NCBI GenBank assembly: GCA_963819975.1
Contig: CAWFYE010000018.1
Span: 1 to 64,000 of the forward strand
Source of the DNA: Palsa-1392 sp963819975
Lineage (GTDB): Bacteria > Verrucomicrobiota > Verrucomicrobiia > Chthoniobacterales > UBA10450
DNA: 64,000 bases
Reading direction: 5' to 3'
Part shown: piece by piece, positions 58,753-64,000 of the stretch
Layout: the number at the start of each line of letters is the position of its first letter
How positions within the stretch are numbered: position 1 is the stretch's first letter
Notes under the pieces: model-generated
The model's input: the letters and a program-made list of their open reading frames with translations, nothing else
What the model was told of the DNA's origin: nothing
Databases searched by the model: none
Program-made: the position numbers and the translations under genes

Positions 58753-60003
58753 CTACTCGTAGCGAAGCGCCGCGACCGGATCGAGCCGCGACGCGCTCCA
58801 GGCCGGCGCGATCCCCGAAACCAATCCCGTCAGGACCGACACCACCATGCTCGCGAGCACTAGCCCTAACGAAAAGCTGATCGGGAACGACGGAAACGCC
58901 TTCGCCATTCCAAAACACATCAGGTAGGCGACGAGCAGCCCGATCAGCCCTCCGACCAGGCAAAGCGCCGTCGACTCGATCAGGAACTGCAATAAAATCG
59001 TCCGCCGCCGCGCCCCCAATGCTTTCCGTGTCCCAATCTCTTTCGTCCGCTCTTTCACGCTCACGAAAGTGATGTTCATGATTCCGATCGCGCCGACGAA
59101 AAGCGAGAGGCCGGTGATAAAAAGCCCCGCGATCGCGATCGTCGCCTTCACCCCATCGAGCGTGCTCTTGAAGGCCTGTTGCTCATTGACGCTAAAATTG
59201 TCGCGCTTTTCCGGCGGGAGCGAGCGCAGGCGGCGCATGATCCCAGTCAGCTCCTCGCGTGCGTCGGCCATGTGGGACTTGTCGCGCACTTTCACCCGCA
59301 CGTCGGCTTCGCTTTTTGCGCTGAAATATTTTTTGAAGGCCGGCAGCGGAATGATCACGATCGAGTCGAGACTGAAAAGCCCGAGAAAGGATCCCTGGCG
59401 GGTGAGCGTCCCGATCACTTTGAAGGCGTGTCCATTAATCAGGATCTTCTTGTCGATCGCGGAACGACCGGCGAAGAGCGCGTCTGCCACGTCGTAGCCC
59501 ACGACACAGTCTTCCGCGCCGCCGCGCGATTCCATCTCGTTAAAGAAGCGGCCTTCGCTGCAGTCGATGGTCGAGATCAGGGTATAATCGGTCGTCGTGC
59601 CGAGGATGAAGACGTTCTCGACCGTATTCTCGCCAGCTTTCACTCTGCGCAGAAGACTCATCGTCGGGACGGCGATTGCGAGGGTGCTGTTCGGGCTCGC
59701 GGCGATCGTGCGATTGATTTTGTCGGCGTATTCGGTCCGGATTTTTGGGCGGCCGCGGTAATTCCACCAATCGTTCATCCGCGTCCAGGGTCGCTGTGAG
59801 ACGTAGAGCACGTCGTCGCCGATGATCGCCATGCTCTTGTCGAAACCGGTCGAGATGCCGTTGATTGCCGTGCCCATCAGGGTCACCGCGACGATGCCGA
59901 TGATCACTCCGAGGGCGGTCAGCATGGAGCGGGTCTTGTTTCCAGCCATCTGGGCAGCGGCGATCTTCCAGCTTTCGGTCAGTTCGTAAAGGAATCGTTT
60001 CAT
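58753..60003 (-). CDS. MacB-type ABC transporter permease 1
   Basis: 416 residues. A MacB-type permease: N-terminal helix TRSMLTALGVIIGIVAVTLMGTAINGIS, periplasmic core (YVSQRPWTRMNDWWNYRGRP, NHPLQ-free), then three C-terminal helices around IGIMNITFVSVKERTKEIGTRKALGARRRTILLQFLIE. KERTKEIGTRKALGA is the conserved motif. It is paralogous to the permease at 57035. It follows the ATPase gene by 14 bp. Together with ATPase and adaptor it should pump substrates (peptides, lipoproteins or antibiotics) across the envelope. Confidence 0.9.
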   Translation of the reverse strand: MKRFLYELTESWKIAAAQMAGNKTRSMLTALGVIIGIVAVTLMGTAINGISTGFDKSMAIIGDDVLYVSQRPWTRMNDWWNYRGRPKIRTEYADKINRTIAASPNSTLAIAVPTMSLLRRVKAGENTVENVFILGTTTDYTLISTIDCSEGRFFNEMESRGGAEDCVVGYDVADALFAGRSAIDKKILINGHAFKVIGTLTRQGSFLGLFSLDSIVIIPLPAFKKYFSAKSEADVRVKVRDKSHMADAREELTGIMRRLRSLPPEKRDNFSVNEQQAFKSTLDGVKATIAIAGLFITGLSLFVGAIGIMNITFVSVKERTKEIGTRKALGARRRTILLQFLIESTALCLVGGLIGLLVAYLMCFGMAKAFPSFPISFSLGLVLASMVVSVLTGLVSGIAPAWSASRLDPVAALRYE

Positions 60004-60017
60004 CGCGCTCTCTTTGG

Positions 60018-60764
60018 TTAACCAACAGTCATCGGTACTTTTGCGGTTACGGGCGTCATCTCATCGCTCTCCACCACGCCGTCGCGCAAATGCACCGCCC
60101 GCCTCGCATGGGCCGCGATATCGGGCTCGTGCGTCACGACGATGACGGTGTTGCCCTGTTGATAGAGACTCTCGAAGAGCGTCATGATCTCTTCGCCGGT
60201 CTTGGAATCGAGGTTCCCGGTCGGCTCATCGGCCAGGATGATGGAAGGATTGTTGACCAGGGCGCGCGCGATCGCGACCCGCTGGCGCTGGCCGCCGGAG
60301 AGTTCGTTAGGCTTATGCGACAAACGATCGCCCAGCCCGACACTGGTCAGGGCTTGGGCGGCGCGCTCCTCGCGGTCGACAGGATCGACCCCGGCGTAAA
60401 TCAGGGGCAGCTCGACATTGCGCAGGCTGGTGGAGCGGGGGAGGAGGTTGAAAGTCTGAAAAACAAAACCGATCTCGCGGTTTCGGATCTCGGCCAATTC
60501 GTCGCCATCCATCTCCGAGACGTTCTTGCCATTGAAATCATAGCGGCCTGAACTTGGCGTATCGAGACAGCCGAGCATGTTCATGAGGGTCGATTTTCCA
60601 CTCCCGCTCGGCCCCATGATGGCGAGATACTCGTTACGCCGAATCTGCAGCGTCACCCCGCGTAGGGCATGGATGATCTCTTCTCCCATCACGTATTCCT
60701 TCGTGATGTTCTCGATATCGATGACGAGGGGGCCGGGAGCGCGCGTGCCAGTCGAAGAATTCAT
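60018..60764 (-). CDS. ABC transporter ATP-binding protein (MacB/LolD-type)
   Basis: 248 residues from ATG 60764. Walker A IMGPSGSGKSTLMNMLGCLD, Q loop FVFQTFNLLPRSTSL, signature ELSGGQRQRVAIARALV, Walker B SIILADEPTGNLDS and the H loop VVTHEPDIA are all intact. NLDSKTGEEIMTLFESL is typical of the MacB/LolD/FtsE group. It powers the two permeases downstream. The N-terminal STGTRAPGPLVIDI is a short variable lead. It is preceded by a gene-less CGCAGAG repeat pair before the adaptor stop. Confidence 0.95.
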   Translation of the reverse strand: MNSSTGTRAPGPLVIDIENITKEYVMGEEIIHALRGVTLQIRRNEYLAIMGPSGSGKSTLMNMLGCLDTPSSGRYDFNGKNVSEMDGDELAEIRNREIGFVFQTFNLLPRSTSLRNVELPLIYAGVDPVDREERAAQALTSVGLGDRLSHKPNELSGGQRQRVAIARALVNNPSIILADEPTGNLDSKTGEEIMTLFESLYQQGNTVIVVTHEPDIAAHARRAVHLRDGVVESDEMTPVTAKVPMTVG

Positions 60765-60767
60765 TTC

Positions 60768-60849
60768 TTAACCGCGGAGAACGCAGAGGCCGCAGAGAAT
60801 TGGATGAAACAAATGCATTCCTCTGCGTCCTCTGCGCCCTCTGCGGCTA
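60768..60849. repeat. gene-less CGCAGAG inverted-repeat element
   Basis: The left arm (60768-60798, AACCGCGGAGAACGCAGAGG) and the right arm (60820-60849, CTCTGCGTCCTCTGCGCCC) are inverted copies of the same CGCAGAG motif, separated by 21 bases. It fits exactly in the intergenic space between the adaptor stop and the ATPase start, and would form a long hairpin in the transcript. It has no gene between its arms, unlike 58277-58742. Confidence 0.8.
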
Positions 60850-60855
60850 GATTTC

Positions 60856-62211
60856 TCACTTCTTCTTCTCCGCTTTCTCCATCTCCACTTTTGCGCCGTC
60901 TTTCAGCTTGCGACTGATCGCGCTGTAGCTGCCGGAAATCACTTCGTCACCCGGTTTTACGCCGCTCTTGATTTCAATGTTGGCGTCATCTGCGATCCCG
61001 GTCGTGACCTCGACCAACTTCGCGTTGCTCCCGTCTTTCAGGAAGACCACTTTTCGCAGCTTCTCCCGCGCGGCCTTTTCTGCCTGCTTCGCCAGGCGCA
61101 CGTTTTCCACCTCGGCGGCGTTGTCGGCTTTCTCTTTGGCGTCGTTCGCTTCCTTTTTCTTTTCGATCTCTTCCGGGCTCATGTCGCTGTCGCCGGTCCG
61201 GATCGTCACGCTCTGGATCGGCACCGAGACGACATCCTTCACCATGTTGGTCTGGATCTCAGCCGTGCAGCTCAATCCGGGTCGCAGCCGCATTCCATTC
61301 CCTTCGAGTCTGATTTTCACCTCGAAATTCGTCACTTCTTCCTGCGTGCCCGTGCCCGTCGTCTTTCCGGTGTTGGCGATCTGTTCGACGACGCCCGGGA
61401 ATTTCCGGTCGCCATAGGCATCGATCGAGACTTTGGCCGAGTCCCCGATCTTGACGTGCACGACATCGTTCTCGTTCACGTCCACTACCGCCTGCATGTG
61501 GTTCAAATCGGCCACCCGCATGACCTCGGTGCCGGCAAATTGGTTCGTCGCCACCACCCGCTCGCCGAGCTTGCTGTTCAGCACCGTGACCACGCCATCG
61601 AGCGGCGAATAAATGGTTGTCTTGGAAAGTTGATCGCGCGCCTGGCTCGAGCTCGCCTTCGCTCCCTCGATGCTGTGCAGACCCGATTCGTACATCGATT
61701 TCGCCGCGTCATAGCTTGTCTGCGCGGCCAGCATTTCCGTCTGTGAGATTAATTTTTTGTCGTAAAGATCCTTCGCCTGTTTGAGATCCTGCTCGGCTTT
61801 TTCGACCGCAGCTTGTTGCTGCCCGCTGACCGCTTCCGCGGTGCTGATCGCGGCCTGCTGCTGTTCGAGTAGCGCTTTGTAAGAATCCGGCCGGATTTTC
61901 ATCAAGAGCTCGCCCTTTTTCACCTCTTTTCCATCCACCACCGGCAACTCGATGATCTCACCCGCCACTTCCGGCGAGATTTTCACTTCCGTTTCCGGCT
62001 GCACCTTGCCCGTCGCCGAGACCGTCTCGATGATCGTACGCCGCGCCGCCTTTTCCGTCGTTACCGCAATCGGCTGTTCGCGTTTGCTCGCGATCACTGA
62101 GAAAATGATGAGGAGCAAAATAACCCCCGCGCTGCCAAGCACGAGGTAGAGCTTGCGGCGCGACTTTCGCTTCCGACGAACGGTTGGTGCGGGGGTGGCG
62201 GTCTGATGCAT
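60856..62211 (-). CDS. MacA-type efflux adaptor (HlyD/RND membrane fusion protein)
   Basis: 451 residues from ATG 62211. N-terminal membrane anchor (KLYLVLGSAGVILLLIIFSVIA), barrel start QPIAVTTEKAARRTIIETVSATGKVQPETEVKISPEVAGEI, a lipoyl/coiled-coil section (about residues 100-200, VSGQQQAAVEKAEQDLKQAK), then TTIYSPLDGVVTVLNSKLGERV and DLNHMQAVVDVNENDVVHVKIG. A Lys/Glu/Asn-rich insertion (about residues 345-385, KKKEANDAKEKADNAAEVEN) is unusual. It couples the ABC permeases to an outer-membrane channel. First gene of the operon read from the right. Confidence 0.9.
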   Translation of the reverse strand: MHQTATPAPTVRRKRKSRRKLYLVLGSAGVILLLIIFSVIASKREQPIAVTTEKAARRTIIETVSATGKVQPETEVKISPEVAGEIIELPVVDGKEVKKGELLMKIRPDSYKALLEQQQAAISTAEAVSGQQQAAVEKAEQDLKQAKDLYDKKLISQTEMLAAQTSYDAAKSMYESGLHSIEGAKASSSQARDQLSKTTIYSPLDGVVTVLNSKLGERVVATNQFAGTEVMRVADLNHMQAVVDVNENDVVHVKIGDSAKVSIDAYGDRKFPGVVEQIANTGKTTGTGTQEEVTNFEVKIRLEGNGMRLRPGLSCTAEIQTNMVKDVVSVPIQSVTIRTGDSDMSPEEIEKKKEANDAKEKADNAAEVENVRLAKQAEKAAREKLRKVVFLKDGSNAKLVEVTTGIADDANIEIKSGVKPGDEVISGSYSAISRKLKDGAKVEMEKAEKKK

Positions 62212-62270
62212 GACAGGTTGGTTTATGAGGAGGATTAACGGCTCCTTAGACCAATGCAAACTTTTCGCGT

Positions 62271-63365
62271 TCAGCTTCCGCGGCTCGCTTCCAGAGCGGG
62301 CGGCCGTTCTTTCGCGGAGCGCGATTGGATTTGTGCGATCGCCCAGCAGGCGTGTTCGGCGATCAATGGCTCGTCATCGCGCGCCGCCAGACCCAGCGCC
62401 GGAAGGTCTTCTTCCGTTCCTACATTCCCCAGCGCGACACAGACATTGCGCAGTAAACCACGCCGCTTGATCCGCTTGATTGGCGACCTGCGAAAGAGCG
62501 TCCGGAACCGCTCGTCATCGAGTGCGAGAAAATCCCGGAGCGCCATCTGAGCGACCGCCGGCCGCGCCGCAAACGCGCTCTCCCGCGAAACCTGGGCGAA
62601 GCGATTCCATGGGCAGGCATCGAGACAATCGTCGCAGCCGAAAATGCGATCACCTATCAGCGGCCGGAACTCGAGCGGGATTCTCCCCTTCAATTCGATC
62701 GTCAGGTAAGAGATGCAGCGGCGCGCATCCAACTCGTGCGGCGCCGTAATCGCGCCTGTCGGGCAGGCCTCGATGCAACGAGTGCACGACCCGCACCGCG
62801 CCACCTGCGGCGGATCGGGCGGCAGCTCCAGCGTCGTCAGGATCTCTCCAAGAAAAAACCAGGTTCCGAGCCCGCGATTGAGCAGCATCGTACTCTTGCC
62901 GTGCCAGCCGATACCCGCCTCCGCCGCAAAATCGCGCTCCAGCACCGGCCCGGTATCGACATAAATCTTCTGCCTGCCGCCTAACGAACCCAGAAATTCC
63001 TCCAGTTCCCGCAGCTTCGGGAGTATCACATCATGATAATCATCCCCCAACGCATAACGAGCGATCCTTCCGACCGCCCCACTTCTTCCTTCATCCTTCT
63101 GACTTCTGCCTTTCCCACGGCCTTGGAAGTAGCTCATCGCCAGCGCGACCACTGAGCGCGCCCCCGGGAGCACCAGCTCGGGATCGCAGCGTTTCTCTGC
63201 CCCGCGCGCGATCCAATCCATCTCACCCGCCGCACCCTGCTTAAGCCAATTGCGAAAGTCTCCCGCGTGTGGCGGACTTCCCGCCCGCGCGATCCGGCAA
63301 TCATCGAAGCCAGCGGCCAGCGCGCGTCGCACCAGCTCGGATTTTGTTTCAAGCGCCGCGGGCAA
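62271..63365 (-). CDS. queG: epoxyqueuosine reductase
   Basis: 364 residues from TTG 63365, overlapping the aroK stop; a GTG at 63332 is an alternative. It performs the last step of queuosine synthesis in tRNA. The cobalamin-binding region (GMDWIARGAEKRCDPELVLPGARSVVALAMSY-like segment) and two [4Fe-4S] motifs, CGSCTRCIEACPTGAI and CDDCLDACPWNRF, are clear. The C-terminal HEAT-like part (CVALGNVGTEEDLPAL, AEHACWAIAQIQ) is present. QueG is a B12-dependent enzyme. No other que gene lies in the window. Confidence 0.93.
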   Translation of the reverse strand: MPAALETKSELVRRALAAGFDDCRIARAGSPPHAGDFRNWLKQGAAGEMDWIARGAEKRCDPELVLPGARSVVALAMSYFQGRGKGRSQKDEGRSGAVGRIARYALGDDYHDVILPKLRELEEFLGSLGGRQKIYVDTGPVLERDFAAEAGIGWHGKSTMLLNRGLGTWFFLGEILTTLELPPDPPQVARCGSCTRCIEACPTGAITAPHELDARRCISYLTIELKGRIPLEFRPLIGDRIFGCDDCLDACPWNRFAQVSRESAFAARPAVAQMALRDFLALDDERFRTLFRRSPIKRIKRRGLLRNVCVALGNVGTEEDLPALGLAARDDEPLIAEHACWAIAQIQSRSAKERPPALEASRGS

Positions 63366-63867
63366 TGGAATCCTCGATCGCTTGCGCCACCTCGTCGTGG
63401 CTGAGTCCGGTCGTGTCAATGGTGAAATCAGCCGCCTCCTCGTAGAAGGGTGCGCGTTCGTGGAGCAAATGTTCCACCGTTGCTGCCGGGTCCTCTGTCC
63501 GAAGCAGTGGTCGGTCGGAGCGCCGTCCGAGTCGCTCCAGCAGGGTGTCAAGGTCCGCTGTCAGGCAAACCACCGTCCCCAGTTCACGCAAGCGCGCGAC
63601 GTTATCCGGGCGCAGGATCGCTCCGCCACCGGTGACGATCACCGCCGGCTGCGCCGTATCGATCCTTTCCAGAATCGCGCTCTCTTCCGCGCGGAATTGT
63701 TCCTGGCCTATTCGGTCGAAAATTTCGGTTATCCGCATCCCGAGCGAGGTCGCGATCATCGCGTCCGTATCCAGACGCGGCCAGCCCCGGCTCAGGGCAA
63801 GCCGTCGTCCGACGGAGGATTTGCCGGTGCCCATGAAGCCGATAAGCACGATGGAACGTTCGGCCAT
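63349..63867 (-). CDS. aroK: shikimate kinase
   Basis: 172 residues from ATG 63867 (GTG 63873 also possible). It phosphorylates shikimate in the aromatic pathway. Walker A GFMGTGKSSVGRRLA, the shikimate-binding LDTDAMIA with its Asp, and the second part VIVTGGGAILRPDN, followed by the LID region RRSDRPLLR, are intact. It overlaps queG by 17 bp, so the two are co-translated. The partner aroE lies at 15366. Confidence 0.93.
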   Translation of the reverse strand: MAERSIVLIGFMGTGKSSVGRRLALSRGWPRLDTDAMIATSLGMRITEIFDRIGQEQFRAEESAILERIDTAQPAVIVTGGGAILRPDNVARLRELGTVVCLTADLDTLLERLGRRSDRPLLRTEDPAATVEHLLHERAPFYEEAADFTIDTTGLSHDEVAQAIEDSIARGA

Positions 63868-64000
63868 CTTCACGGAGGAATATACCGCCGGTCCGGCAGC
63901 GGCGACACCCTGTGCGGCAAATTTTTGGCCGCAGATTCGAAATCTCCTTTACCCTGTCTTCTCTTCGGACGCTGCGTTCAAATTAGAACTCGGTAGGAGA

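Overview
This is a GC-rich bacterial chromosome segment. Several signs suggest a soil or freshwater member of the Verrucomicrobiota (Chthoniobacter/Spartobacteria-like): secreted proteins carrying the repeat block with IGGFI..G and RAIGPSL motifs, a DUF1573-rhodanese-MauE operon, a stand-alone Ku, large kelch and BNR exported proteins, and a chromosomal integron whose attC sites resemble those of that phylum. The assignment is an inference, because there is no rRNA gene or full marker set in the window.

Left part (1-7353): a classical integron. The integrase gene intI (plus strand, from about 6364) reads away from an attI-type core site at 6265-6271. A cassette array runs leftward on the minus strand and off the window edge. 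Eleven attC sites are visible. The cassettes are small and mostly of unknown function; several carry export signals or a lipobox, and one looks like an NTF2-fold immunity protein. Three cassettes (called A, B and C here) occur twice, at the two ends of the visible array, in mirrored order but the same orientation. These duplicated cassettes are full of frameshifts, while most of the single-copy ones are intact.

Centre (7431-23773): housekeeping and transport genes: a LOG-family protein overlapping tilS, a class C beta-lactamase-like hydrolase, gltX, a TIR-domain polytopic membrane protein, glnS (with a probable one-base frameshift), aroE, a methyltransferase-like protein, an EamA transporter, a flavin monooxygenase, an MFS transporter and a prolyl oligopeptidase. 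From 24015 to 31394 lie three large exported proteins (14-unit kelch, 7-unit kelch, BNR/sialidase-like with a dockerin-like end) around a small HD hydrolase.

31491-44761: a glutaryl-CoA-dehydrogenase-like enzyme, a gene remnant, a methyltransferase, rfbB facing an Agl23-like membrane glycosyltransferase and its companion, then ChaN, GT2, FabZ-like, lipoprotein and PHP genes, a tRNA-Leu(GAG), a CHASE2 protein and a YciI-like protein. 45059-56975: nadA, proC, a matrixin-like protease, a two-component pair, Ku, rfbD, the DUF1573-rhodanese-MauE operon and a REC-DUF4388-REC regulator. 57035-62211: a MacAB-type efflux operon (adaptor, ATPase, two permeases) interrupted by a GxxExxY gene bracketed by inverted CGCAGAG-type repeats. 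The window ends with queG and aroK.

Two features cut across the whole window. One is a dispersed nonamer GCCTAACGA/TCGTTAGGC, found at least 25 times to the right of the integron, in several reading frames and on both strands; its core is the same heptamer as the integron recombination core. The other is a CGCAGAG-rich repeat found around the GxxExxY gene, as a gene-less hairpin, and inside the proC coding sequence.
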